Shown: piece by piece, positions 21,487 to 33,816 of the stretch | How the letters are laid out: each line of letters opens with the position of its first letter | Position numbering within the stretch: position 1 is the stretch's first letter | Source of the DNA: Ulota crispa | Taxonomy: Eukaryota > Streptophyta > Bryopsida > Orthotrichales > Orthotrichaceae | Assembly: GCA_963920765.1 (NCBI GenBank) | Contig: OY987243.1 | Span: forward strand, 10,478,001-10,542,000 | Reading direction: 5' to 3' | DNA: 64,000 nt | Position numbers and translations under genes: made by a program | Notes under the pieces: model-generated | Databases searched by the model: none | The model's input: only the letters and a program-made list of their open reading frames with translations | Told to the model about the DNA's origin: nothing

Positions 21487-21680
21487 TGTGTGCGTAGGGC
21501 CCTATAATTTGCATTTTGAGCGTTCATCCCTCAAAAACTTGTTTTTTTATATTAAAAAATCATTAATTTTGAGCTTAAAATTAATTCCTGCTCATACAAT
21601 CTTGGCTCACTACTCATGGCTCACCATTTAATGCTCACAAAGTAGCGTCATCCCCACTCAAGCTTTGCAAAGTTAGGAAG
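21487..21680. mobile_element. Fragment of the 'GTGAGCAT' MITE family
   Basis: Shares 'gctcactactcatggctcacca' (in shorter pieces) and the sub-terminal 'ttgagcttaaaattaattc' with 29083-29305 and 55638-55890. Ends are unclear. Confidence 0.4.
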
Positions 21681-22009
21681 AATATACATCAAGTTGGTTT
21701 TCCAAATTCTAGATATGAGTATTTTTGGAGATGGCATTATTATAAGGCAATCTACACAAGTAAATATATTATACTCCGTATTCTTTTGTTTGATAATTAT
21801 ACTTGTTTTTTGTAGTTTGGAATGAAATTAGTAAAAATCATTATTGATTCTTGTTTGTGTGTGCTTGAAAAGTAAATGCTTTCATTCTTGAAAGTTAAGA
21901 GGCTTAGGGCATCCAACCATGCTAATTGAGGTCAAATTAGTGTTTTGAAAGCTTGACAAAAAAAATTATCATTGTATTTCCAAACTCAAAGCGTACTTGG
22001 CCAAGAGCT

Positions 22010-22159
22010 CATGTCACTTTCTTTAAGTTCCTAAAATCGTGCATGCACTAAGTACAATTTTTGAACATAGAAAATGTGACCCATTTAAAAATCTATACGC
22101 ACTGTTTTTGGAGGCTCTACATGGTCAGTTCAAAATGCCCACTCTAAATTTTAGCCTTC
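22010..22159. mobile_element. Fragment of a TA-flanked MITE
   Basis: Matches the right part of 11765-12329 ('gaacatagaaaatgtgaccc', 'ctacatggtc'), ending 'ccttctacctt'. The left half is absent. Confidence 0.55.
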
Positions 22160-22269
22160 TACCTTGTAGACCTACCTATGATAGGAACTTCATATAGGAA
22201 CTTCAAATATCAGGAATCAAGACTTGCAATAGATAGCAAAAATATGTCTCCTATCATTGAATACTCTAA

Positions 22270-22597
22270 AGGTAGGAGGCTCAAATTCAGAGCAAGCTCT
22301 AAAATGGAGCACCTCTTCAAATGTACTCTTTTTGTACATCTTGTTATTCATAACCCTTCAACAATGTACAAAAAGAGTACATTTGAGGAAGTGCTCCATT
22401 TTAGAGCCCTATGGCCTTTCCACTTCAAATATTCATAACTAATTTCACAAAATTCCAAAAAATATGAAAGAATTTGGGTTAGATGCCAATTCTTGTTGTC
22501 TTTCAAGGAAAATTTACTGGAAAAATATTTCAAGGAGTTTCACCTACCCAAAATTCAGTTTCAGCCCTTAGATGCTCCATTTATGAGCCTCCTACCT
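22270..22597. mobile_element. TA-flanked MITE, AGGTAGGAGGCTC family
   Basis: Perfect ends, TA after the right end (22598-22599). The interior hairpin is made by two inverted copies of a segment containing 'atggagcacctcttcaaat'. Confidence 0.75.
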
Positions 22598-22619
22598 TAC
22601 CTGTTTCCCACTTTCAAAA

Positions 22620-23914
22620 CTTTCAAAACTAGTATTCAACCATCAACATTGTAATTGCACATCCGCTGTGCATCCTCTCAGACTGTCATAACATGAATAC
22701 ATATCTGATAGGACATTCCATTTATTTCTCCCAAGGTATTGTAGATAAATATTCAGAAGGTCGAGTGTACAAGCATGTTTGTGACACACCAACTAAGACC
22801 TTGCTTCTCAAATGATCCTGGAAACAGACCAATTTCAGAGAAAAGTAAGACAACGCTCACAGCTTGTTGTAATTGACAATAATTGTAATGTTCAAGGTAA
22901 TGTTAGCGTTTCTCTGCAAAAACAGTGGAGGTTTCTACAATACATCCAAATCAGTAATTGCTATTTTACATTCTGGTCTACTATCATCTATATGTTTAAT
23001 CCAAAGCTATGCAAAAAATCGAATCGCTGAATTTGGTGGACAAATTTGAAAACAGCTATGAAGTTCATTCCGATGTACAAGAAGCGCTAGCCCCATCCCT
23101 ACACTACACTCCGCCTGTTGCAAGACCAAAATTGTTTCTCCAGAGGTTGCAATCCCCTGATAAATTACATCTAGTCAAAAGCACCAACAAGGATTCAAAA
23201 TCAGCTTCTGCAGTCAAATCTGGTCAAATGACTCGGAGGATAACCCTCTTCTATTCCAGGAATTGGTTTCCAATGAAATCTAATCAATTTCGTACCCAGA
23301 GACCTGCAGCCTCAGAGCACCAACACTGATCAATCAACCCAGAACTACTGCGCCAAAATTTGGTTAGTTGGCCTAGACAAACATGTTGCTTGAGTAGAAT
23401 ACACCTTGGCACGAATGCAGAGTAAGTCCCGTATGAACATCAGATCCACTTCTCCATCTGCGAACCATTAAGGTTTGAATTGTAAGTCTCCATCTCCACT
23501 TCAGCTTCATATTCTCGTCACCACCTTGTATTAATCGCCTAGATTGATACACCACCTCCTCCTTGGTGCAAGATCGTTGTGTTCGTGATGCCACTGTCCA
23601 TAAACGTAACAACTCTCTTCATCTGAAAAGTGGACCTCGTAGCAGAGCTGAGAAGGATCCTACGAAGCTTGGATTCTAACTTCACGTTGTTACAACACAG
23701 CCAGCACGAATGTTTGTTACAAATATGTGGACCATGGCTAAATAGCAATTTCTGGAACAGAGGCCCTGTCACCCTCCATTCAGTACCTGAACTGAATAAG
23801 TCAACTGCCGTATCGGATAGCAGAAATCGCTGGCAGAAGTTACTGATCCGCGAGTTCTCAGCAAACAATGGTGCATAATGTTGAAGATCTAATTGAAATG
23901 CGTGTATCAATGTT
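22620..23914. other. Downstream flank of the BT1-type gene
   Basis: About 1.3 kb of moderate GC with several chance frames on both strands, none with a recognisable domain or consistent splice borders. The part near 23914 is likely the 3' untranslated region of the carrier gene. Confidence 0.4.
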
Positions 23915-26071
23915 TTATGTCTTGATCTCATCGACCGATTGTGCCTCCTGCTCGGTTACTTTCGCCTTCTCCTGTTCCTCGATCAATACCCGTTTACAAG
24001 CCTCGTAACACATAAAAGATATACCCGCAGCTGGAATGATTTTAATGCAACTGGCACCAAGCCCACGATAAAGACCTCCAGGACCTTGTTCTTTCACAAT
24101 GCTAGATAAAGCGTGAAATACATTACCGTACACCTGTCTCCCACCAATATTGCCGACCTGTAAAATTCGACACACATCTGTTACTTCCACCAACAACGGT
24201 TCAGACAAAAAGCACCACTTGAGAAGGAAATAGCCGACGACTACAAATTCAAGGGCAGACCAATGAAAACTGGAATTTTTTTAGTAAAGCATATAACCAA
24301 TACTTAACAAGTTCTGGTACAAGAATTTTCACCCCAAAAAAGCGTCTAGCGTCTAATAATGAAAAGTTGAACATCCGAATATATATGTATATATGTACCT
24401 GCATCTGTTTCCGGGCAACTTCTAAGGGGAAAGACGCGGTACTGGCAACAGCTCCTGCAATGGAACCCATCAAAAGCGTTTCTAAATTTCCAATATCTTC
24501 TCTCTTTGCAATTCTCCTGTACGTTTTCCTCAATGTGTCGTAAGAGCAGTAATTAATGGCTGCATATGGTATCACACCAATGAGACTTGGAAGCAGCCCC
24601 CTGTACAACTCCATCGGACCCTCTTCCTTGCAAATCTTGACAAATGCGTGTAACAAGTTGTCGTACATACCATGCTGCACATGGAGATACAAGTTAATGA
24701 ACTGCTTCGACTTCAAAACCGACTCAAAAGGCCTGAATTTTTATTCATATAACGCAAATGCCGGTAAAAAAGTGAAGCTTCGTAATCATCCAATTTGTAA
24801 GTTATCAAGGAACAGTTCGATACAACGCAAACACGAAAATCAATAAGGCGATCACCAAGTTAAAAACATTGATAAAAAGAGATTAGGTCGTCAGAACAAA
24901 GTACCTCGACGGTCAATCGTGTCTTCAACAACTCAAGAGGATACATGGTCAATGTGGAGCATACGCCAGCCGTTGCCCCAGCTATCGTCGACGGAGGGAC
25001 CGGAAGAGACGACGATTCACCATTCTTGGGCGTCAGAAAAGTCTTCACCGTGTCGTATGCAAATAGCTGCGCAAACAACCAAGCATAAAGTAAACAAAGT
25101 GTCAACCGGTCTCGATTCAGTATATTATTAGTTCTAGAAAAGCAACAATCTTACTTTCAACAGTCGTCCTAGACAACCTTCTCATTGCACAACAATGCAA
25201 CAAGCAGAAAACGAAACTGGCGTAATCAAGAGATCACATCTGGCATTCACAAACACCTCTCAAATGACGCAATTGTGAAGAAACTAAATTAAGTCTCACC
25301 TCAATTGCTTTACTTGGAGCTACTCGAAGCACATTGACGCCATTCCCTCGAAACAGGCCTTGCCAGCCATCTCTTTCCATAATCGTATGAAACATACTAA
25401 CTACCGAAGTCTTCCCACTCGTACCGACCATAAGATGAGTCCGAATTGTCTCTAAAGGCGCCACTGCAGTTCTCGACACAGCACCAGCAATAGCGCCACT
25501 TATCAACCTCCTAAAAGAAGCATTCGCTACTTTGAACTTGAAGCCCTTGAATATTATCCTCTTCGCCTTCTTCTTCTCCTTCACAGCCTCCTGCTCCTCC
25601 GTCAGAAGGCCAAGCACCTCTCTATAACAAACACACACACACACACGAGAATTAAGAGTAAAGTCCAACCAAAAGACAATTCAAAACTTCTATAAAAGCA
25701 GCCAATGCCTCCTCAAGAACTCGATAAGTGGCGCTATTTCTGTCAAGAAATGCCGCAGAGTCCACTTAAACTATTCAAATTTGAAAGAATCAACGAGCGC
25801 ACCGTAATTCAGCTTCCGTAGGAACGAGGCTCCCTAATCCGAGCCCGAACTCCGGCGCCATTGCTTTGGCCACACTGGCCACCCCGGCTGTCCCCTTCCG
25901 TCTCCGTCCCCTTGCATCGGAAGTCGAATACACCACCGCAGGAGGCATGTGCGACGACGGCACTCGCTCCGCGAAGAGCTTCAGATGCTGCCGCTGCTGA
26001 TGCTGCAATCCGCCAGTCGTCGTTGTCGTCGAGCATGCTCCGGCCAAAGACTCTGTTCCGTGCGTGGCCAT
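23915..26071 (-). CDS. BT1: BT1-type adenine nucleotide carrier (mitochondrial carrier family)
   Basis: Five exons on the minus strand: 26071-25803, 25621-25300, 25066-24905, 24674-24399, 24157-23915 (TAA); 423 aa with every border GT/AG and the frame kept. The N-terminal ~125 residues, Ser/Thr/Gln-rich then basic (EKKKAKR), are a probable targeting and extension region. Three carrier repeats follow, each with the signature PxExx(K/R): APLETIR, YPLELLK, FPLEVAR. Each repeat also carries its later (Y/F)RG motif (GLFRGNGVNVLRVAP, LYRGLLPSLIGVIP, LYRGLGASCIKIIPAAG). These segments align closely, from memory, with Arabidopsis and cereal Brittle-1 proteins, which move adenine nucleotides (or ADP-glucose in cereal endosperm) across plastid or mitochondrial inner membranes. 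Here adenine nucleotide transport is the safer inference. The leader upstream of 26071 is CT-rich. Confidence 0.92.
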
Positions 26072-26340
26072 TATCTACTCTTTGGCTCCGTCCTCTCTCA
26101 TGCGTTGCTCAAAAACCTTCGCTTCGAATCGCAATCCAAACTCTTCTTCGGCAGAATCCCCGCAGCGGGCGGGGTTGCAGAGAGGTGCGGCAAATCACCA
26201 CACTCCCCTGCGCCTCTCCCTCGAAGCTCTCGCTCTGTCTCTCGCTCTGTATCTCTCTGTCTCTGTCTGTCTCTCTACTGTCAGCCAGGAAGCCTTCTCT
26301 TTGATAAGAGCTCCTGTTTCCATTGAGACATAGTGGAGAC
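26072..26340 (-). promoter_or_regulatory. Leader and upstream region of the BT1-type gene
   Basis: Contains a long CTCT-rich run on the plus strand (about 26215-26280; GA-rich on the gene's own strand). Likely 5' leader or promoter of the minus-strand carrier gene. Confidence 0.35.
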
Positions 26341-26471
26341 AAATCTACGGATCTAAAATCTGCAAAAAGAGTATTTTTCACGATGGCGGGTTGGAGAAGA
26401 AATCTACGGATATAAAATCTAGAAAGTGACTGGTTATCACGATGGCGGGCTGCAGAAAAGATCTACGGATT

Positions 26472-26750
26472 GAGAGCATCTCCACCACGGATGCAAACAT
26501 GACTGTTGCGAGAGCAACGCTACTTTGCTCCGTGCATGTCAAAGTTCCGGATTGTCACGTCCATGCAACAACTATTGCGGAAGACGATTCCCTTTCATTT
26601 TGCGCAAGGGTTTGCCAACTATTTGCGCCTCAGTGGTTGCCGGGTGGTAATGCGTGAGCTGCATAATGCTTGTTCGCTGAAAGATGGGACGGAACGCTCT
26701 CGAAAAGTTTTTTTGAGTTCTTGGTTACGTCTACGGGGTGGAGATGCTCT
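26472..26750. mobile_element. Tourist/PIF-like MITE, GAGCATCTCCACC ends
   Basis: Inverted ends GAGCATCTCCACC(A/C) flanked by TGA/TTA-type trinucleotides. Related ends (GGGCATCTCCACC) occur at 27147-27459. The host sequence around both, 'ggcgggctg(c/g)ag...atctacgga(t/c)', is itself repeated several times between 26380 and 27560. Confidence 0.6.
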
Positions 26751-27146
26751 TAGAGTCTAGAAAATGATTGGTTTTCATGATGGCAAGTTGGAGCAATGTT
26801 TTTTTTTTTTTTTTCTTGGTGATTTGGAACAAAAAAACACCAATTTTTTTGATTGGCACCAAGCCTATAGAAAAAAAACATGATTACTTGGATGAAATAG
26901 TCAAATTGTGGATGAAAATCAAGTTATAGACATGTATTATGTGCTAATGTGATATTTTCTATCCAATATGGGGATGAATGTTAAAATGTGGAGCACCACT
27001 ATAACATTTCAAATCACCACTTTGGCACTTTTTAAAAATGAAAATAAATAAAAAACCATGGGCTGGAGGGAAAGTCTACGGACTCAAAATCTAGAAGATG
27101 ATTAGTTTTCTCTATGGCAAGTTGGAGATAAGATCTATGGATCTAA

Positions 27147-27459
27147 GGGCATCTCCACCAGTCCAAGCTTGCTCAAAGTTTTCCATCTAGTTTGGCGAGG
27201 CCTGAAGGTTCTCGATCTTCACCCATACTCTTTGAAAAGGTGGCCTTACACTCCAACACACCCCATAATTAAGCAATTGACCTCTTATTTAGAGAAGTGG
27301 AGGATAAAGCTCACTAAATTTAAAGTGAATAGTACATGAATAGTGGCTTGAAAAGTGGCTTGCTAGACTCGCTAAATAAGATAATTTGATGGGTTTTGAA
27401 AGGGGCCTGGACACTTTTCATCCACTTTTAGCGAGCCCGAGCCACCGATGGAGATGCCC
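27147..27459. mobile_element. Tourist/PIF-like MITE, GGGCATCTCCACC ends
   Basis: Ends GGGCATCTCCACC and, inverted, GGGCATCTCCATCGG, with TAA before and TAG after. Such ends are common in plant Tourist-like elements. Confidence 0.6.
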
Positions 27460-27940
27460 TAGAGTCTACAAAATAACTGGTTTTAGTTTTCACGATGGCG
27501 GGCTGGAGGGACAGTCTACGGATCTACAATCTAGAGAATGACTAGTTTTCAAGATGGCGGGCTAAATTTGAAGACGTGGACAGTTTAGACTTTGATAGAT
27601 TAATCTCCAGTAGGAAGACTTGACATTGACAGATCTAGGTTTTGAGGTGATTTTTTTTCGAGCTGGAAGTCTGTTACAAGGCGGAGGTTTGAGGTGGGCT
27701 ACCATGTCAGTTGATGCCACGGTTGGTTAGGGACTTGGGGCCTGGGGGAGGTTCGTTGTTGATGTGGTATTGCTGCAGCAATTTCTCGGGTACAATTCCC
27801 AAAACATAAACAATATAAAACAAACTCTCTTTCGAAAATAAAGTGCTAAAAAGGTTTGAAAATATGGGCTAACACATTTAGGTTTCAAAACAGTGGGCAG
27901 CACCTATATTACCTACTCCTAAGGCAGCTCAGATGAATTA

Positions 27941-28243
27941 CACCAAATAGTGCATTTAGGTTGCCTCAACAATTAGGTTGCTCTATCTTGGAAAATTACC
28001 TCATGATCCACCACTTGTCCACTTGGTAGTACATGTAATTTTTTATATATTAAAAATTTCACTTAGTTTACAACTTGGATGTTGTTAGTTTGTGTTTCTA
28101 CATTCTTGTAATAATTGTCAAATATTTTAAAATTTATTTATCACAGTAATTATTAATAAAAGCTAATGTAGTAATAGTAAGTATTTAAATAGTGTGGAAT
28201 GTCAAGAAATTAGTATGGGGCAACCTAAATGCACTATTTGGTG
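27941..28243. mobile_element. TA-flanked MITE, CACCAAATAGTGCATTTAGG family
   Basis: Perfect inverted ends of about 24 bp, CACCAAATAGTGCATTTAGG plus TTGCC. TA at 27939-27940 and 28244-28245. First of three elements joined end to end. Confidence 0.8.
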
Positions 28244-28245
28244 TA

Positions 28246-28453
28246 CACCAAATCCACACTAATTCCCATATCTTACTCTTCTATTCTTGTAAAAATAATC
28301 TCCATCACAAATTACTGCAATTTTTTTTGAAGGACCTTGCAACCACTACAAAGCTGCTGAAAAATAAATTAGGCAACGTTCAAGTTGTAAACCATGTGAA
28401 ATCTAAGCATGGTCAATACATAGTCTAGGGCAACCTAAATGCACTATTTGGTG
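28246..28453. mobile_element. TA-flanked MITE, deleted copy of the same family
   Basis: Left end CACCAAATCCACACTAATTC has lost the sub-terminal part present in the neighbour; the right end is intact. It shares TA 28244-28245 with the previous element and TA 28454-28455 with the next. Confidence 0.7.
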
Positions 28454-28455
28454 TA

Positions 28456-29059
28456 AGGTAGGAGGCTCTGATTGCGCTCAGGTTCTAACTTAATTGTGTT
28501 TAGAGTCTATGAATAAGTAACATGTTCCTTCAAATATCTACGAGTAATGATGAGTTAGGTAGGCTTGGCAAGTTAGGTTAACCTACCAAGCCTACCTAAC
28601 TCATTAGTAATAATAATAGACATTTGAAGGAACATGTTACTTGTTCCTAAATTGTGAATGCAATCAAAACCAAAACACAATTAAGTTAGCAACATCCATC
28701 CACATCATTGTTCCCATGGGTGCCACTTGCACTGTCATTGGCTAACAAATAAATAAAAAACTGGTTACTGGTGACAAAGTGATGGTTGTGGGTGACTAAA
28801 GCGACAATTTTGAGTGCCCCATCTCATAATTTAAGAACCATTAAGCATTATTTTTAGCATCTCTTATACACAAATATACAATTTTAGTGATTTTGGACTT
28901 TGAAAAATCTTTGTGAACAAATGTTTGCAATTGAAACTTTAAAATTGATGCCAGTATTTTTAATTTCCTCTTCCTAACTTGATAATATGTTTTCCAAAAT
29001 TCATCAACTGATTTTCCTACCCCAAAACCCTTAGTTTCACGCTTATGGTGCTCCTACCT
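28456..29059. mobile_element. TA-flanked MITE, AGGTAGGAGG family, composite
   Basis: Left end AGGTAGGAGGCTC; right end pairs as AGGTAGGAGCACC. The left 230 bp are a hairpin of their own (arms around 'gttaggtaggcttggcaagt'). The right 360 bp match 36980-37275 and 38630-38688. Confidence 0.6.
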
Positions 29060-29082
29060 TATAAAGGTTCTTTGGGGTGAAT

Positions 29083-29305
29083 GCTAAATCGTGAGCAAAG
29101 ATTCATGAATCGTGAGTCGTGAGCATAATTATTTTGTTAAAATACTAAATTTCACCTATAAATGTGTATATAGAACCTTATAATTGTATATTATAAACAC
29201 TTTTAAATTTTTTCATAAATTTTAAGCTCAAAATTGATTCGCGCTCACAAAATCTTCGCTCACCACTCATAGACTCATCGGCTCATCGTTCTATGCTCAC
29301 GAAAT
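29083..29305. mobile_element. MITE of the 'GCTATTTCGTGAGCAT' family
   Basis: The right end 'atgctcacgaaatagctta' pairs with the 'gctaaatcgtgagca' at the left. Interior as in 55638-55890. Best-preserved copy of this family here. Confidence 0.55.
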
Positions 29306-29319
29306 AGCTTACCTCGGTT

Positions 29320-30045
29320 CTTTGGATGTTGAGCTCTGACCAAGATTTGTATGAGAAGTGTTTTCTTAGTCAAGTTAAGGGGCTAAAAGAGAGAAAAAGT
29401 CAGCTTGAAACTGATGCAGCAGACCAGTGAGCTCAAGGAATATGCGGGGGGTTGTTCTTCTTTGACTATACTGAGGAAAAAAGAAAAAAACTGTTTTGCT
29501 GTGCAGAAGAATGCTAGATCCATGACCTTGACCTTCACAATTCTCAACCTAATCACCGGAGGCTATAAAGACATATTTCAAAGGTTGGTGATAAAAAATT
29601 TAATTATTATTACTACTTTAAATAAGTTTTCATTATTCATAAAGAAAAACAAAGGGTTTCACAATTTTCGTCATAACTTAGTATTGTCAGTTTCTTTACT
29701 TTTGGATCAAATGGCATTTACACACGTGCATCATTTTCAAGTTGCGTTCTTGTGCATGCAAGCATTAAGGATTGCTTGTTGTCGGTGGCAAATAGCAAAA
29801 CTCATGCAACTCTTGCAATTGCACTGGGCATACGTCACAACATTGCTACGCGTGCACATAGGCAAGTTATTTTGTAGCAAATAAAAATATTAACAAGATT
29901 CTCCTCCCAAGAACCCTACAAGGCTATTCTTGCAATTTCCAAAAAATCATGAGTATTCAACTAATCATAGCAAAATGCAGGTTGTTTATCAAGTTTTCCA
30001 AAAAATAAAGAAAAAAAAATCCAAAGCCTAATCAAATAGCTGAAT
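29320..30045 (+). other. Gene-free region with a possible orphan exon at 29326-29424
   Basis: A short frame starting MLSSDQDLYEKC and continuing QVKGLKERKSQLE has codon use and helix-like charge unlike nearby repeats, and runs into a consensus-like donor (CA|gtgagc) at about 29425. It matches nothing I recognise and has no partner exons that I could find. The rest is AT-rich, with a 159-aa chance frame. Confidence 0.2.
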
Positions 30046-30049
30046 TTAA

Positions 30050-31296
30050 TCCCTACGTGCCTAAGGCTCCAAATTTTGGTATTTAGGAAATTTTGAGACC
30101 TTCTCAAAGGCAAAGATTTGAATGTTAAAAATAAAAGTAAAATTAGAGAAGTTGTAGTCTAAAGTTAGCCTCAATGTCCAATTTGAAGGTTTAGCATATT
30201 ACATTCCAATTTTTTTTGGTGGAAGCTAAATTGTAAGCATGCATGTTGTGCATATGCAACAAGTTGAAAGTAAAGTCAAGATATTTTCTTGGGCAATGAT
30301 GATCCTTTTATTGAAAGTTATCATCTAATGAAATCCATATATGTGTTTTTGCACTAATTTCACTTGGAATGTCTTTTTTATACAAATTAGAATCTGTCCA
30401 TAGTTGAATCCTCTTGTTTATGAAGGTATTTGGCCAATAATTGGAGCTAATAAATTTTTTTGTGTTAGGTGGTAACTCTTTGACTATTGCATCGCAAGCT
30501 CATTGGTGAAATTGTGATCATAAGTTTAGAAGGGGAGTCATTAGTTTTTAAGTGACAAAAGTAACTACTAATTCATCATAAGTGGTTTTTTCCCAATCTT
30601 TTACCTAGAGGTTGCCATTTTTGCATAGCAAGTTTTAGGCCGTTGCAAAAATAATAATAAATTCCATACTCATCCACATTCAATCACAAATAACTTAACA
30701 AGTGGCTTTTTTGAAACTTTTTTTGGCAACACCATCCAAGAGCCTTGAAGTTTGAGATCCTATAGTTACAATTTTGTTTTAATATTTAGTAATGGGGAAT
30801 TGATATATACATCGCCCCTTTTTTACTATTCTACCACACCTACTATATATGGCCAATATTTACTATATTAAAGTAGGTATGGACCATGGGCCAAACATTA
30901 CTAATTTGAAAATACAACTTGAGATAGAAGTTGCAATTTTGATTTTGTTTTTTAACCCCAGATCTTGCCCATAGTATCAATTTTTTAAAAATCTAAATTT
31001 AACTAAGCATAATTTAAAATTTTAATTGACACAATGAACAAAATCCGGAGCTAAAAAAACAAAATTAAAATTGCAACTTCTATGTCAAGTTTTATTTTCA
31101 AATTAGTGATATTTTGCCTTTGATCCATACCTACTTTAATATAGTAAATATTGGCCATATATAGTAGATGCGGTAGAATAGTAAAAAATGGGTGGTACAT
31201 ATATCAGTTCCTTTAATAATGATCTTGCAACTACAATTCCAAAATTTCCAAAATGCCTTCTTGAAACAAGAAAAGTAGCCTTGGGCATTTTTGGGG
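30050..31296. mobile_element. piggyBac-like element with a nested MULE-like MITE
   Basis: Starts TCCCTACGTGCCTAAGGC after TTAA (30046-30049) and ends GGGG before TTAA (31297-31300). The interior matches 50016-50880 ('aaattttggt', 'gtgcatatgcaacaagttga'). The nested element is at 30794-31211. Confidence 0.6.
30794..31211. mobile_element. MULE-like MITE nested in a piggyBac-like element
   Basis: Ends GGGGAATTGATATATAC and, inverted, GGAACTGATATATG, with 9-bp flanks TTTAGTAAT / TTTAATAAT. Almost the whole element is a long inverted repeat (a fold-back), including paired 'tactatatatggccaatatt'. Confidence 0.65.
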
Positions 31297-31393
31297 TTAA
31301 CAAACCTCCCAAAATCATTGCTAAACTTTTGTTGGACCCTTCATATTGTTCTCTAGAGACCCATGAAAAAAATCCACCAACTGGTTATGCTTA

Positions 31394-31718
31394 AGGTAAG
31401 AGGCTTGTAAACCGACCTCAACGAGTTGAAACTGAATTTTGGGGAGGTGAAACTTCCTGATATATTTTTTAGTAAATCTTCCTTGAAAGACAAGAGGAAT
31501 TGGCATCTAACTCAACTTGTTTTGTATTTTTCAAAACAATGTGAAATTAGTTATGAAATTTTGAAGTGGAAAGGTCATAGGACTCTAAAATGGATCATTT
31601 CCTCAAATATACGCCTACTATACATTTCTGAAAGGCTATGAAAAAGACATGTACCTGTAAGATTCATTTGGGGAGATGAGCAAAATTAGTGCCCTAACAG
31701 AGTTCGAGCCTAGTACCT
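31394..31718. mobile_element. TA-flanked MITE, AGGTAGGAGGCTC family
   Basis: Ends AGGTAAGAGGCTT and AGGTACTAGGCTC with TA on both sides; interior as in 33472-33797. Confidence 0.7.
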
Positions 31719-31719
31719 T

Positions 31720-33100
31720 AGCACTCACAGGCTGATATCAAGCCACTTGGGGCCTTCTGTAGCAGTGTCCGGTACACACGGCAGAACAGGAGTGGTGTTG
31801 CAGTTCGACAGTTATTTGCCAAGTCAGCATGCAAGTCTCCACGTGGACCTGCTTCTCGTGATGAGTTGGACCTACCACAGGGCGGTTCGTTCCAGGTCCC
31901 TCGATCTGACTCTACAAGTTCCAGTTCCCCAATTTTGTTGTTTTGTAAAGGGTCAAAGAGAACCTTTTAGGAGACTTGGATATTTTATGCAAAAAGTTAT
32001 TGGGAATTGTTTCCCAGTTTGGGCATCAATTTTTTTGACACTCTATTCTTGGAGTAAAGACCTGTTTCTATTCATACCAATTTTTTTATAAAGTGCTGAC
32101 TAAGTAGGCATTTTTATACGCATTTCTAGTTGAACATATAAGCCATTCCTCATTGAATTGGAACTTAGGACATAGGGTGAAGTGGCAAGTTCTAATTTTC
32201 AACCTTTGAATCAATCACCTTTTAGAAACTCATCTTATATGGAGACATTGTGTGCAAACCATCATTTGAGCTAGGAAAATTAACTGTAACGCTAATTTGC
32301 TTGTGAATTTGAATAAGATAAATTGAATACGGTTTTGGAAACCAAATGAATTACCTTCTTAAACGAGTTTCATTTAGGTCTATCAAACTTCAAGCATCCA
32401 TCATTTGAGCATTTGTTTTAACTCATTTTCTTCTTTTAGTAAATATAAATGAATGTTTATTGAGCCTTGCATAACTTTACTCAAAAATGGAAATAAGTGC
32501 CTTTGAAATTCATGCAAAATAGAAAGCATTAAAAATTACTTAAGTGGAAAACAACTAAAATGAAGAAGATCATTTGTACATGTGTTGATGTTTTTTGTAT
32601 TGTCAAGACTTGTTAGCTCAAACGCGGTTAATTGTAGATCATAGCAAAATATATACAACAAAAGCTTTAGTACACCTTTTTGTAGCCTTTGTAGGCTTGG
32701 GTCATGGAGAATGTCCTTGAATTGATTAATTTAAATGTTTAATTAGAAGATTGAGAGAGGTACATTGGTGAATGAGAAAGTCAAATTGGACAGCTGTTAT
32801 TCATTTTACAAAATCATGGAGTCCATTCCTACACAAAGGTATTTTCTAGAAGTGTTCCTACTACCGGTACACCCTTAACACCAACACACACATAACCCCC
32901 TTTCCTGTAGGACGAGGCATTTTAGAGGAAGGGCATTTTTGCAAGGTTCCACCAACTAATTATAGCATTTACCTTTTATAGCCATTGCATGTTGAGATCA
33001 AGGGGAACATCCCAAGACATGTCAAATTGACGGTTTAATTAGAAAATTGAGTGTAGTTGCTGTATTATCAATGTATTCAATTTTGTCATGGTATGCTCTC
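31720..33100. other. Gene-free stretch
   Basis: Holds a 114-aa chance frame (31747-32091) without a recognisable domain, then AT-rich sequence. No element with clear ends was found. Confidence 0.4.
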
Positions 33101-33109
33101 CCAAGCAGT

Positions 33110-33816
33110 ATAGAACATCAGTTAGAGACAAGACACACTACGTCCCACGTCCCATTTAAAGTCCCATTTCAACATGAGATCCCAATTTAATTGGGTTGTT
33201 AAGGAAAAAAAGAGTATTAAAGAAAGTAGCAAAGAACTTATGTAAAAATACTGGTGAGACTTGGGTTGAAAGTTGGGTCTAGCAAAATGGTTGATTTAGA
33301 TCTTGAGTGAAGTCCACATTTTCTTTGATGCCAAAACTTCCACAAAACGTTGCCACATAAGCAACCAAGACATAGGACTTGAGATGTAGTGCAAAGCGCC
33401 AAGTCCCAACATTTACATGTACACCAATTAAATTTTCAAAATTTCAAATAATATATGAGACATGGGACATAAGGTAGAAGGCTCAAAAACCGTCCAGGCT
33501 CTAAAATCGCTCACCCTCCAAAATGTTCTCACTTTGTACATGTATTTTTTCATAGATTTCCAAAATGTACAAGTGGTGTACAATTGAGGAGGTGAGCGGT
33601 TATAGAGCCCTATGCCACTTCAACTTCAAAATTTCATAACCAATTCTACAAAACTCCAAAAAATATGAAACAACTTGGGTTAGATGTCAATTCTTCTTGT
33701 CTTTCAAGAAAATTTTACTGAAAAGTACTTCAAGAAGTTCTACCTCCCCAAAATTCAGTTTCAGCCCTTAGATGGTCGGTTTCTGAGCCTCCTACCTTAG
33801 TATGAACCGCCCCTTA
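33110..33816. mobile_element. Probable TIR element interrupted by a MITE
   Basis: Shares 'acactacgtccc(a/t)cgtc' and 'agatcccaa(c/t)tta' segments with the Tourist-like element 57054-57410 and ends 'accgccccttag'. A TA-flanked MITE sits inside at 33472-33797. The left boundary is uncertain. Confidence 0.4.
33472..33797. mobile_element. TA-flanked MITE, AGGTAGGAGGCTC family
   Basis: Ends AGGTAGAAGGCTC and AGGTAGGAGGCTC, TA at 33470-33471 and 33798-33799. Close sibling of 1278-1599. Confidence 0.75.

Larger units (their letters stand above)
26380..27560 (+). repeat. Dispersed direct repeats, 'gatggcgggctggag...tctacggat' motif
   Basis: A segment of about 70 bp reading 'atggcggg(c/t)tggag' followed by 'tctacgga' and 'aatctagaa(a/g)(a/g)tgactgg' recurs at about 26382, 26442, 26770, 27060, 27115, 27490 and 27550. 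Two Tourist-like MITEs and AT-rich filler separate the copies. No gene. Confidence 0.55.

Noticed and set aside
31747..32091. 114-aa plus-strand frame
   Set aside because: No recognisable domain, no splice-linked neighbour, composition close to chance.
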